NCBI GenBank assembly: GCA_963971305.1
Contig: OZ020305.1
Span: 11,937,001 to 12,001,000 of the forward strand
Direction of reading: 5' to 3'
DNA from: Arcuatula senhousia
Lineage: Eukaryota; Mollusca; Bivalvia; Mytilida; Mytilidae
DNA: 64,000 nt
Position 1 is the first letter of the stretch; every line of letters begins with the position of its first letter. The notes beneath the pieces are model-generated. The model ran no database searches, was not told where the DNA came from, and saw nothing but the letters and a program-made list of their open reading frames with translations. A program made the translations under genes and the position numbers. This document shows, in pieces, positions 21,824 to 32,394 of this stretch.

Positions 21824-23304
21824 TTATGGGCTCTTTTTTGTCTTTGTTATTGTATTGATTGCTTTTATTTTCTTTAAACCTTTGTTGACTACCAATAAAA
21901 ACTCAAAATCGGGTACAACTTGTATTAACATTCCATAATACAGGTATTGCAGAACGGGGATGGAATCGTATCCTTTAAAGTGGTTGCAGATAACGGTGGA
22001 GTTCTTGTTGTCTCCGGAAAATAGCCAATTGCAAAAGTCGTTGTTGGTGTTGTGCCCTCTAAAGATGAGTTGGTTCTGTCCACAGTGCTTACAGCTACTG
22101 TCTTCAGTTACTTCCTCTTCCATGCACACTTTATGGACCACGCATAAGTGGGGTCGGTGCTCCATGGCTCCACAGGTACTGGCATTACAGTGTGAACATC
22201 TTCCGTCGGTGTCAGGTTGGTATCCCATTTCGTACACTACGAGGTCGTCTTGTGTGCTTTCAATATCAAAGAAAATATAGGTTTGTTTTTCTGGAGGGTC
22301 TTTGATTACTATGGGTGTCATGTAACACTGATGGTCTGGATTGCAGTTCTGTTTACAGGATGGACAGTACATGTCGCCACACACGTGCTCGCTTTTCCGT
22401 TTCTCCATGTTGAATGCGTGACTACAGTCTTTACACTTGAGTTGGTTTTCTTTGTTTGTTCTAAAAGGAGTTGGAAACACTCTTTTCCTTTAAAGTTTCC
22501 AGTTGATCCAGTCCTCCTCGCAGGGTTCGTGAATTTTCTTGCAAAGGATGCATGGGTTGTTGCATAAATGTCTTTCAGGATGATCGTGTCCTTTTTCACT
22601 CTCGGTGCAGTTATAGTTTCTGATCAAGAATCCTGTCATGGTAGTAATGACATCGTAATGGTCGTCGTGGTGGTAAAAGTAGATCTCCTTTTCCGCTTCT
22701 GGTCCCTCATAGATAATCCCGTTGAAGTAGTCCTTAGAAAAAAAACGGTTATTTGATATTCCGGCAGTACAGCTTGGAATTTTTCAAGTTCTTCAATGCC
22801 GCGTGCTCCATTTGGTACATAGGCTTTCTCGTGCAGTTGAAGGGCCAAGTATTCTTGCATGTATTTTCCATATCGGATGCTCTCCCATTTCGAGTGTTTA
22901 TCAATTCTTGCTTTAGCGGTGACAATGGCCCTTGCACAACATAGTTCGTCCTGGTTCCGGATTCTGATGATAGTTCGCTTGTCTTTTAACATTCTGTTGA
23001 GATCAACATAGTTGCATCTTTTGCGCCCTGATCATCCGGGAATAGATACGTGAAGAATATCTAATGCTAAGCTTCCATCCAGGACAAACTCTTCGTGAGA
23101 TTGTAATACCCTCTTTATTTCTTTTAATAGTAGGTCCGTAGTCAGGTCCTTGATTTGTAGTAGGGGCAGGGCGGTCGGGAAATCTAAAGAGTTGGTTTGT
23201 ATCGTCAGTTTTGAAAGGTCTTGTTCTTTCATCTCTTTTCCAATGGTTTGCAAGATGGAGTCTAATAGGTGATGTAGTGTTCTCATGATGGAAGGCAGGT
23301 TCAT
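21824..23304 (-). pseudogene. Polinton DNA polymerase B, N-terminal and exonuclease part (left arm)
   Basis: Fragments in several minus-strand frames: an N-terminal piece (23,304-23,032) ending in a stop, a middle piece (22,992-22,636) frameshifted inside a Phe-rich stretch, and a long piece (22,480-21,824). The last shows a Cys/His cluster (CKDC, CGDMYCPSC, CNPDHQC), then the 3'-5' exonuclease motif I FFDIEST (D72, E74 of the fragment) and motif II NHFKGYDSIPVL, as in protein-primed family B polymerases of Polintons. Coding ends shortly after, at the TCCTCC tract; the polymerase palm is missing. In an intact element the enzyme replicates the transposon from a terminal protein. This copy is clearly non-functional. 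Confidence 0.82.
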
Positions 23305-23929
23305 GACTTCGAATTCCTTAAAGCTTTCAAGTCAATCTTTTTTGAAGTTTTTCTTGTTTTTTTGTGTGTAAAATTTCATGGAAACGCTTTATTTAGCTCT
23401 TAAACGGCTTAAAATTGGCGTTAATTGGGGATGGGGAGGAGGCAAATGCGGGAGTGGATATTGGGGGCTGCTGCTGATAAGTAGCCATTATGCTGCTGAA
23501 AAGGGGGAAAATAGCTGCTCTTGCTGCTGAGAAAAACGGAAAATGACTGCTCTTCCAGTAGAAAGGGGTATGGGGATCTCGCTGTTTCATGGGAGGAATG
23601 AAAACGCTTATAAAAGTTTGGATACTTTATTGTGTAAATACAATCTTCTTTACACAGTCTTTTCCTCTTTCATGGGTTGGCTGGTGTCTTTTGGGCGTTC
23701 AGTGTATGCCTTTGCAAGTCTTCCTTTGGGGTTCTTTGTACATCTTGGCTTTCTTCTTCTGAGGTTCTTTGCTTCCTTTTCAAGTCTTCTTCTGCAAGTC
23801 TATATATGTTTGACAGGTTTTCTCCTCATTCTGTCTATGGGGTTGGTCTTTGACTTTGTAAGTCTTCCTTTGTTGGTCTCTACACGCTTGACTGATTTTC
23901 TGGTGTTCTCCTGGAAGGAAGCTTAACAT
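23066..23929. other. Unique spacer of the fold-back element
   Basis: Not duplicated between arms. On the minus strand it includes the beginning of the polymerase frame (to 23,304) and upstream AT-rich sequence with a 65-codon open frame (23,590-23,393, Pro/Ser/Ala-rich, unrecognised). The plus-strand 127-codon hydrophobic frame (23,543-23,926) is CTT-rich and has no recognisable family. Confidence 0.5.
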
Positions 23930-23934
23930 TAGAT

Positions 23935-24790
23935 ATCATTCACGTATCTATTCCTGGAGGATCAGGGCGCAAAAGATGCAACTATGTAGATCTCAATAGA
24001 ATGCTTAAAGAAAAGCAAAGTATCATCAGAATCCGGAAACAGGACGAACTATGCTGTATAAGGGCCATTGTCACCGCTAAAGCAAGAATTGATTAACACT
24101 CAAAATGGGAGAGCAAAATGGGAAAATACATGCAAAAATACTTCGCCCTTCAACTGCACGAGAAAGCCTTTGTACCAAAAGGACCACGCGGCATTGAAGA
24201 ACTTGAAAAATTCCAAGCTGTACTGCCGGAATATCAAATAACCGTTTTTTTTCTAAGGACTACTTCAACGGGATTATCCATGAAGGACCAGAAGCGGAAA
24301 AGAAGATCTACCTTTATCACCACGACGACCATTACGATGTCATTACTACTATGACAGGATTCTTGATCAGAAACTATAACTGCACCGAGTGTAAAAAAGG
24401 ATACGATCATCCTGAAAGACATGCATCATCCTTTGCAAGAAGATTCACGAACCCTGCAAGAAGGACTGGATCAACTGTAGCCATTGTGATAGAAACTTTA
24501 AAGGAAACGAGTTTCCAACTCCATTTAGAACAAACAAAGAAAACCAACTCAACGTGTAAATGGTACTACAAATGTAAAGACTGTGGTCAAACCTTCAACA
24601 TGGAGAAACGGAAAAGCGAGCACATGTGTGGCGAGATGTACTGTCCATCCTGTAAACAGTACTGCAATCCAGACCATCAGTGTTACATGACACCCATAGT
24701 AATCAAAGACCCTCCAGAAAAACAAACCTATATTTTCTTTGATTTTGAAAACACACAAGACGACCTCGTAGAGTGCGAAATGGGATACCG
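23935..24790 (+). pseudogene. Polinton DNA polymerase B fragment (right arm)
   Basis: Inverted copy of the left-arm polymerase starting at the equivalent of 23,065. It has a premature stop near 24,095, the same frameshift in the Phe-rich stretch near 24,245, and a piece from 24,351 with the Cys/His cluster and exonuclease motif I as FFDFENT (D and E kept). At about 24,784 the frame joins a GGAGGA tract, deleting exonuclease motif II, which the left arm retains. The shared frameshift indicates the arm was duplicated after the gene had already decayed. Confidence 0.8.
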
Positions 24791-24928
24791 AGGAGGAGGA
24801 AAAGGAGGAGGAGGAAGGAAAATGAGGAAAATAAGGAAAGGAGGAGGGAAAATGAGGAGAAAGATGAAGAGCAGGAGGAGGAGGAGGGAAAATGAGGAGG
24901 ATGAAGAGGAGGAGGAGGAGGAAGGTTA
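24784..24928. repeat. Polypurine GGAGGA tract
   Basis: GGAGGA/GGAAAATGAGG low-complexity sequence, the inverse counterpart of 21,480-21,780. Confidence 0.88.
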
Positions 24929-25009
24929 AACTATACAAAAACATAAGAATAAGAGCTACAACACAAGAGCCCACAAAAACGAGGCTTGAAAAACGAAGAA
25001 AAAACAAAA

Positions 25010-25326
25010 AAAAGGAATCAGGAGCCCATTAAAGGCGACACTTACAAAAGAAACAATGAGAGAAGAAAGGGTTAGAGTTTTAGGATGAGGGTAAGGGTAA
25101 GAGATTAGGGTTAGGATAAGTAACTAAAAATAACGTAAATGGGCGAAAGAAAGTGATGAAATTATGGGACAAGTCGTCGTTCCGCATGATTGCACACGAC
25201 TTTACATGCTAGAGATTTAGGGTGGCTCTCTCGGTACAAAAATAGCAACTATTTAACATGGAACCTATGGGAATGAACTCGGGGTCATCAAGTACATTCT
25301 TACCTATAGTGCTGCACATTACTACT
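25010..25326. repeat. Right TIR of Polinton-derived element
   Basis: Inverse of the left TIR, ending TAGTGCTGCACATTACTACT; includes degenerate GGGTTAG/GGGTAAG repeats (25,068-25,120). Confidence 0.85.
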
Positions 25327-25559
25327 ACTCTAAGGAAGTAGACTACCTAGGAGCATAACATCGGTATACACCATATGGTAGTATAGGATAAAGCTGTATA
25401 AAAAATATCAGACTTCTATCTCATGTAGATACTCAGAAAACTGCGACGGAAGTTTTGTTACAGACGGACGAACGGACAGGGGTAAAACAGTATACCCCCT
25501 CTTCTTCGAAGCGGGGGTATAATAAGATAAAAGGTTAAGACATATCATGTAAATTTATT

Positions 25560-26283
25560 GTTCCCCATTTCTATGAGTGACAAAACTTGTTCTATTATGG
25601 CAACTATGTGTATAATCCTAAGTATTCAGAAAACAGGAAGTAGTTGACCTAGGAGCATGGAATTGGTATACACTATATGGTACTTTAGGAGAAAGCTATG
25701 CCCAAAATATCAGACCTCTAGGTCATGAAGTTGCTAAGAAAATTGTGACGGAAATTTTGAATGTATGTACACTATGTGTAAAAACCTAAGTATTCAGTTA
25801 ACAGGAAGTAGTTGACCTAGGAGCATTAAATCGGTATACACCATATGGTACTATAGGAGAAAGTTGTAACCAAAATATCAGACCCCTAGGTCATGTAGTT
25901 GCTAAGAAAACTGTGGCGGAAAATTTGAATGTCTGTACACTATGTGTAAAAACATAAGTATTCGGTAAACAGGAAGTAATGAGAAAAATGAGGAAAATGA
26001 GGAAAGGAGAAGGGATAAATTTCTAATCTTGGTGTTGGCCAAGAACCATAAGGCAGATGTCTCTACATTAACTACTTGACCTAGTTGACCTAGGAGTATG
26101 AAATCGGTATACACCATATGGTACTATAGGAGAAAGCTTTACCCAAAATTTAAGACCTTTGCGTCATGTAGTTGCTGAGAAAACTGTGACGGAAATTATG
26201 TTACGGGCGGACGAACGGACGGACAAACGAACTGACAAGGGTAAACCAGCATACCCCCTCTTCTTCGAAGGGGGTATAAAAAA
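25560..26283. mobile_element. 168-bp tandem-core element B2
   Basis: Three to four monomers with CAGGAAGTAGTTGACCTAGG (starts at 25,634, 25,802, 25,970), then a GGACGAACGGACGGACAAAC microsatellite and the terminal hairpin ATACCCCCTCTTCTTCGAAG/GGGGTAT. It follows B1 head to tail and shares its terminus. One monomer is interrupted by a patchwork insertion at 25,977-26,085. Confidence 0.75.
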
Positions 26284-26754
26284 CGAATTTTTATGACAAA
26301 AAGTACAATTTCAAGGTTTTTTGTTATCTTTTTTTTTTATTTCTGATGATTTACACATGCAAAGATTTCGGACTAATCACAATAGTGCTTACAAGAAATT
26401 CAATTTTTTGTTGTTGCTAATATCGAAATTTCTAATCTTGGTGCTGGCCAAGAACCATAAGGCAGATGTCAAACAAAAGGAGATCATTTCTTTGAGCCAC
26501 CGAAAGAGTAATGATAATTTTGGTTATAAATTTAATAAAAAAAAAAGACGCTTTAGACAGTTTAGACCAATGAAATGAAAATGTCTGGATCTACTGGAGG
26601 TGAACGTTAATAATCCAACCCCCTTACGCATATTTTCTATACCAATTCCCAAATTGTTGAAACTCTTACGTTTTTGCTTTCTTTCGTCATAGTTTGGGTA
26701 TTTTTCGGAATTAATTATTTTGTATTGTTCTATGCTTTTCATATTTTTATAGTG
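26284..26754. other. Intergenic, source of a duplicated 43-bp patch
   Basis: No gene. 26,425-26,471 (TTTCTAATCTTGGTGCTGGC onward) is repeated with one mismatch at about 26,016-26,060. Confidence 0.6.
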
Positions 26755-26939
26755 TGTTACCGGAGAGCATGAATTACTTCACAAAATCGACATGTCCTGG
26801 ACGGGAATCGAACCCGAGACCTCTAGGTTTACAGTCAGACGCTCTACCTCTGAACCAAAGAAGTACTTCCCTTGTTCAGGGATAAGGCTGGCTATTTAAA
26901 TCTACTAGTTAATGTACGAAGGGGAGCAACCCCGTTACA
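26755..26939 (-). repeat. 3' LTR of miniature element 2 with pol III boxes
   Basis: On the minus strand: A box TGGTTCAGAGG (26,857-26,847), B box GGTTCGATTCC (26,814-26,804), 43 bp start to start, the spacing found in tRNA genes. A TTTT run about 25-30 bp past the B box (antisense AAAA in CACAAAATCG) could terminate pol III. The anticodon-loop-like CTGTAAA would read GTA (Tyr). Confidence 0.82.
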
Positions 26940-27049
26940 CTTCCCCCTCCTAAAGAGTCATCATACCTCAAAGTATGACTCTTATCACAACAACATAACC
27001 CTGGCTAGGAATCCTTCTAACCACCGTGGGTTTTTCAGTTGGGCGCCAA

Positions 27050-27275
27050 TGTAACCGGAGAGCATGAATTACTTCACAAAATCGACATGTCCTGACCGGG
27101 AATCGAACCCGAGACCTCTAGGTTTACAGTCAGGCGCTCTACCTCTGAACCAAACCTCTAGGTTTACAGTCAGACGCTCTACCTCTGAACCAAAGAAGTA
27201 CTTCCCTTGTTTAGGGATAAAGGTTGGCTATTTAAATCTACTAATTAATGTACGAAGGGGAGCAACCCCGCTACA
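27050..27275 (-). repeat. 5' LTR of miniature element 2, internally duplicated
   Basis: About 40 bp covering the D-arm/anticodon part of the tRNA-like core is tandemly duplicated, giving two A boxes (27,192-27,182 and 27,152-27,142) upstream of one B box (27,109-27,099). Confidence 0.8.
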
Positions 27276-28240
27276 TGTGTTTGGCATTGTCATCGTTTTG
27301 GGGCTAGAAGGCCTCTGTTGAGTCTTGAATAGACAAACCGCGCGTCAGGCGTACACAAATTTATTGGCTTTAACTTTATTTGGTTATAGCGTTAATTTTT
27401 TTAATTAATATTTATTTTCTATAAGTTGAAAATTTTCTCTAAAAGGTTTGTTGCGATGCAAAACTTTGTATACTATGAGTAGTTAATCCTAATAATCGTT
27501 TCATCAAAACTGTTTATTCAGATACAAACTATATAAAGCTATAGAAGTCATTTGAGCAATTCAGGTCCTGACTCGTGTAATGTATTTATACATAAGTATA
27601 TTATTAATTTAAAACAAATATAATTGTAAAGATAGGTAATGGGTACAGGTAAATGTGTATTTTAAAGTTTATCTTCTTGCATTCACAAAATAAACAAAAT
27701 AGATAATAATTGTCCCCCTCACGTGATATCGCTGATTAAATGGGGCGTCATTTGTTTTGAAAAAGGTAAGGTAAAATACAAGTATCAGCTTAAATAAGTT
27801 CCATTTAGATGCGACTTTAATTAGTATGATAATAAGTCTCTAAAACTTGTTTAAAGTTAAAATTTAAATTAAAGTTAACACTTGAAAAGAACAAAAGAAA
27901 GTATGTGAGAGAAGCGTAATCATTTGAATCTGAGACAATAATTAAATATATGATTTTCTCAGTTTGAATGTATTAAAATTTACAAATTTAATGCCTCGCC
28001 GATGCAAATTCATTTCGGAATGACTGTGTAAAATTACTCACCACCGATTTATAATTAATGTAGTCGGCAGAGCTTATGTTTGTAATTATCATATCCGACT
28101 AAAAATAAAATTTCCGTCAGGAAACGGTTTCCGGTAACGGCACCTTTTCAGTACGGAATCTCACAAGTAACAATAAAAATACAATTAGTAATACTCGACT
28201 AATGGTTACTATCAAACTGAAAAAAATGTCGCAAAAAAAA
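27276..28240. other. Intergenic, no gene recognised
   Basis: Only a fragment of the dispersed CGCCTGACGCGCG repeat (27,315-27,365, inverted) is recognisable. Confidence 0.5.
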
Positions 28241-28249
28241 AATAAAATA

Positions 28250-29810
28250 ATTAAAAAGTCATTTGTTCAGAGAACAAATGTGAGGTCTTTCCCATGTTTT
28301 TGTTAGTTTTATGATAACTGTTACGTTCCGTTAGGCTATTTGAGTCTGTTTTTGACAATAGTATTAAATTATAAGTAGCGAAAAATGTCCCAGATTAAAG
28401 AGCAGTGAGCCTGAAGTCAGAAAAGGTATGGTTGCTAAGGACTTTTATGACGGTTGCTAAGGACTAAGGGTTACTTCCGGTTGAAAAATTTTAACTCTAA
28501 ACTCAGAAAGTAGTCTTGGTTAAGAATATATATGGTTGATATGGACTTTTCATAAACGTTACCTTGTTGCTAGGGAATGACCTTGACCCATGACCTTTGA
28601 CCTTGGACTCAAATTGTAGCTCTTTGCATTCTGATTCATTTAAGTATACATGTTTACTATACTATCTGTTATGGTTTTCAAGTTATGGGCAAAAAACGTG
28701 TTTCGCGAAACTTGTTTTGGCCGCCATTTTAAAACCGGTCAACCAAATCATACACTGTTTGGACTCAAATTGTAGGTTTTTAATTCTCTATCAAATAAAC
28801 CCTACATTTCATTCACCATTTGTTACCGTTTAAAAGTTATTATTAAAAAACCATTTTCAAAATACCAATCAAGGGCCGTAACTCAAAAACGACAAGTTTT
28901 ACGGTTTTGCACCTGAAACACTTTTTGTATATTTCGACATGGCGAACATTTTTTTCATGTATTGTCCGCTTCAATTTTGTACGGTTTAAGTGTTATTCCA
29001 TAAAAACTGTTTACGGTGTCAGCCATTTTGAAAATGGCCGCCCGTAACCATTCCACTTTGGTCTTAAATTGAAGGACATATAATGACGGTCACAAAAAAC
29101 CCATATGTTTTACCATATTATCTCTGACGGTTTAAAAGTTACAAGCCAAAAACAGATAAGCCGAAACGCGTTAAGGGCCAAAACTCGAAAACAGTTTGTC
29201 GTACAATGTTCAACCCTTTATATCAGATAAAGGTCTAAATGAGACGAGTATTTTTCCCATTACATGTCTGCTTCAATTTTGTATGGTTTTTGAGCTATAC
29301 TGCAAACAAGGTGTGCCATGACCTCTGACCTTGAGATTTGACCTTTGACCTTGACATTTTTAAATGTAATATAGGTCACCTAGGATGATTGGTGAAGGTC
29401 CCAAGTCTCTAGGACTAACCGTTTTGAAGAATAAAATTTTGACGCATCGCGACAGGTTTCGACTCAAAAATGCGTAACCTGGAAGTTGATCGAAATTTTT
29501 TTTTTGCATGACGAATCATGACCATGAGTCTAGCAACATTTTCACCACTTCAGATTTTTGATAATGGTTACGGTTTTTGAGTTAATCTGCAAACAAGGTT
29601 TTGGGGTTTCGGGCAGATAACTCCGTTACTAAAAATAGATCGGTTTCGCAGGGTTACTCAAGTCATGCCCTCATAGTGTCAGTTAATGTTATGAAGTTTC
29701 GTAATGTTACGTTAAGTATTTCTTTCTTTTTTTTTGGCGAAAAAAAAAAAAATAATAATCATAAGAAATACAGTAAGGTCTTTCCTTCTGTGGAAGGGAA
29801 AGACCTTAAT
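28250..29810. mobile_element. Repeat element with AGGTCTTTCC hairpin ends
   Basis: The left side has hairpin CATTTGTTCAGAGAACAAATG followed by GAGGTCTTTCCC (28,258-28,300). The right side ends in hairpin AAGGTCTTTCC/GGAAAGACCTT (about 29,774-29,808). The interior carries degenerate repeats (GGACTCAAATTGTAG at about 28,604 and 28,760; GGTTGCTAAGGACT twice near 28,430-28,468) and arrays of TGACCTTTGACCTTG. It resembles the other hairpin-ended tandem-core families, with weaker support. No coding region. Confidence 0.5.
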
Positions 29811-30164
29811 TATCGCTGGCTCGAGTTGGTATTCAGTGACCGTTTAAAAAGATGATAAACTGATCAAAATGTCTGAAGAAATGAATCATAAATTGATTTT
29901 AAATGTGAAGCAAAATTCAAGTCTTTCGTTGAAAAAACTAGAACATTTAAAAAGGACAAAACATGACAGTACAAATCTACAAAAGAACGTCTATCAAAAT
30001 CGAAAATAGCAAAAACAGCTATAAGACATAAAGATCTTATATATTGCAACTAAAAATATAATGCATTCAAGGAATACAGTCATGTATTTCTTACAAGTCT
30101 TTAGGATCACATCTGAACTAAATGTAAGTTAACATGGCATGAATTGAATTAAAAAAATATAAAT
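29811..30164. other. Intergenic, no gene recognised
   Basis: No gene or repeat recognised. Confidence 0.45.
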
Positions 30165-30420
30165 CAAAATACAACAAAGTTCCAGACCGTGAATAGATTT
30201 TGCTAGGCCTGATTCATTTAAGACCAAGCAGAGGCACTCTACCCAAAAAGTTGATAAATTAAACCAAACATTAAAAAAATATAAATAAAATTACAACAAA
30301 GTTCCAGAAAATAGATTTTGCTAGGCCTGAAGCATTTAAGACCAAGCAGAGGCACTCTACCCAAAAAGTTGATAAATTAAACCAAATATTATATTATATT
30401 ATATTATATATAATATGTTT
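30165..30420. repeat. Two-copy tandem dispersed repeat plus AT microsatellite
   Basis: Two copies, about 115-125 bp apart, of ACAACAAAGTTCCAGA, GATTTTGCTAGGCCTGA and GCAGAGGCACTCTACCC, related to the insert at 11,480-11,690, followed by (ATATT)n at 30,385-30,415. Confidence 0.8.
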
Positions 30421-31094
30421 GACACAGTTAACATATTTCCAAAATTTAACAACGTTTGGCTGTTTCTTTAGAAATTGATAAATTTTTCTGTTTGGTCATT
30501 GTTGTAATATTTTTTGGCATTTTTGTTTAAAATCAAATCGAAAATTCTACCGGTTTTCCAAGTTTTCTATTCCTAGCGTGTCTGATGAAGGTTAATCCAG
30601 AAAAGCGCTTCACACGCAGTGAAATTTTGCTTTTGTACATTTATTAAAATCATTTCAATATGTGGATCGTGTCTTTTTGGCACATATTCCATATTCTTTC
30701 GTTTTTAATATTATATAAACAGCAGAGAAAATTTACTGTGCAACGAAATTATGACTAAAGATAATATTTTTTGTTTGCGATATTATCATTTCTTTCCGTT
30801 CCTTTATTTTTTGGGGTACTCGTGAGATTCTGGGCTGAAAAGGAACCCTTTCAGGAAACCGATACAGTTTTAGTCATCCCAGTAAAAATATGTTACTCCT
30901 CATAGTCGAGTATTTGTGGCCGAGGCCATCATGGAGGTGTTGCCATGAATTTAAAGCTTTAGTGCACGTGTAATCAGTGAATCATTTATGTAGATATTAT
31001 CAGATTTAAAGCAACTAAACCCATTTGGCTAGGCTTGTACCCCGCTGTTATCTTAATAGAAAGGAGCCAGTTGCCAGCTTTCATTTGGGCATGT
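30421..31094. other. Intergenic, no gene recognised
   Basis: No supported feature. Confidence 0.45.
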
Positions 31095-32100
31095 TCAGAT
31101 GACGTCATCATACAATGTTACAGATGCTTTGATCACAGGGTGGGAACGGAAATTGTATGGTTTCCGGAAGCGCCGTTCGCGGAGCGAGGATTTTTCTGAT
31201 ACAGGTAGCGCCAGATTTAAAAATATCAAAACACGGGAATAAGAAGTCATTTGCAAGCGCAATATGAATAAAAAAACAATAAAATTGTAACAAAAATAAT
31301 TGAAGGTACATTATTTAAGCAGCAATGGTTATTATAATATTACAAACGGCCATGTTTTAGACTATTTAATTTACCTCGAACACCGAGAAGTAGACGGAAA
31401 ATGTGATATGGCTTGTCTTTTTCGGGGTTTGATGTGAAATCGATTTCAATCTAGACCCTGTTATATGTGCCAATCCACAGATCAAACGATTAAGATTCAA
31501 AACATTATAAAAATGTTGTATTTTTTTTGCGTTTTAATCATATTGCATTTCTAACATCCCCTCTAAATTTCAACTCATGAACGGATAGCGTCCGCTGTCT
31601 TGAACAGGTAGCTCCAAAATTCACATTTTGAGTGAACGGGTAGCTCACAATTTAAAACAATGTATATTTCATTTGAATAGCGCAATAAAACATAAAACGG
31701 GGAAATAATGAACAAATGAAAAATAAAAATGAACTCACTGCACCATATCGATCTAGAATTGCTCTTTTTTATTCATTGCTACGTTAAAAATGCTTTAAAA
31801 AATCTTTAAAAATAATCAGAATCAGCCTACCTTTATGAATCGCTGAACATACCATACCTTATGAACAACATATAGTTTATAAGAAACATATGCTTTGATA
31901 TCTATACAGAACAATACAGATCTCTGTTATGAATTTCTAACATCCCCTAACATTGCATTTCTAACATCCCCTCTAAATTTCAACACATGAACGGGTAGCG
32001 TCCGCTGTCTTGAACAGGTAGCTCCAAAATTCACATTTTGAGTGAACGGGTAGCTCACAATTTAAAACAATGTATATTTCATTTGAATAGCGCAAAAGTG
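31095..32100. repeat. GGTAGC-motif repeat, left arm of candidate large inverted repeat
   Basis: ACAGGGTGGGAACGG and GGTTTCCGGAAGCGCCGTTC (31,138-31,185) recur inverted at 41,665-41,702. Motifs of the type GAACGGGTAGC recur at intervals. A near-exact 135-bp direct duplication is present (about 31,553-31,690 and 31,957-32,094). No coding potential. Confidence 0.6.
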
Positions 32101-32394
32101 TTTATATTTCTCAACTTATTCGATATGCCAGAGCTTGCACACATTTCACAGATTTTTTGATCAGACACCGGTTTCTTCGTGACCGACTTTTGAAGCAGGG
32201 CTATAAGAAAATACGTCTCATACGATCACTAAAAAAATTCTTTCTTCGTTATCAGCCACTAGTAGAAAAGTTCAAAATTGAGTTAAAAGATATGATAGTT
32301 AATTGTTTTAATTAGTGTTTGACTGGTCTGCTGTACTGAGATGATCACCTCAATATCCCTATTGTGTCTCACAACTATGTTGTGTTCTATGGTC

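Larger units (their letters stand above)
21045..25326. mobile_element. Polinton/Maverick-derived fold-back element
   Basis: Terminal inverted repeats begin AGTAGTAATGTGCAGC and end GCTGCACATTACTACT, and stay about 95% identical for the outer 200 bp by eye. A candidate 6-bp target duplication (ACCCTA at 21,039-21,044; ACTCTA at 25,327-25,332, one mismatch) and AG/CT termini fit Polintons. Each arm holds, from outside in, the TIR, degenerate CCCTAA repeats, a GGAGGA/TCCTCC tract and a fragment of a protein-primed DNA polymerase B whose 5' part faces the centre. The left arm runs to about 23,065 and the right arm starts about 23,930, with 860 bp of unique spacer. No integrase, ATPase, protease or capsid gene is present, so it is a defective deletion/inversion derivative. 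Confidence 0.85.
20648..25505. mobile_element. 168-bp tandem-core element B1, split by Polinton
   Basis: The left part (20,648-21,044) starts with hairpin GTGAGCTAATGCTCAC, then TGATACCCCCGCTCCC and 168-bp monomers (AGAAGTAGTTGAC at 20,722; AGAAATAGACTAC at 20,890). The right part (25,327-25,505) resumes mid-monomer (AAGTAGACTACCTAGG) and ends with a GACGGACGAACGGACAG microsatellite and the hairpin TATACCCCCTCTTC, TTCGAAGCGGGGGTATA. The 4.28-kb Polinton-derived element lies between. Confidence 0.75.
26755..27275 (-). mobile_element. Miniature LTR retrotransposon 2 (TRIM/SMART type)
   Basis: Complete second copy of the family at 10,154-11,055, same strand. Minus-strand order: 5' LTR (27,275-27,050, 226 bp with an internal duplication), primer binding site TGGCGCCCAACTG (27,048-27,036), 110-bp internal region with the conserved stem-loop (26,953-26,983), polypurine tract TAGGAGGGGGAAG (26,952-26,940), 3' LTR (26,939-26,755, 185 bp). 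It has no ORF. One terminal base differs (TGTTACC for TGTAACC). A clean target duplication is not obvious; the flanks are GT-rich. Confidence 0.88.

Noticed and set aside
21452..21877. 141- and 99-codon Phe/Ser/Leu/Pro-rich open frames, and Arg/Glu-rich frames on the other strand
   Set aside because: Low-complexity TCCTCC tract inside the Polinton-derived element; no domain, and the mirror tract gives the same artefact.
23543..23926. 127-codon hydrophobic plus-strand frame in the centre of the Polinton fold-back
   Set aside because: CTT-rich composition, no recognisable family, and the opposite strand holds the flanking sequence of the polymerase gene.
26795..26870. Functional tRNA-Tyr gene (antisense)
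   Set aside because: A and B boxes are present, but the acceptor stem does not pair and the anticodon stem is mismatched; the segment is embedded in an LTR repeated four times.
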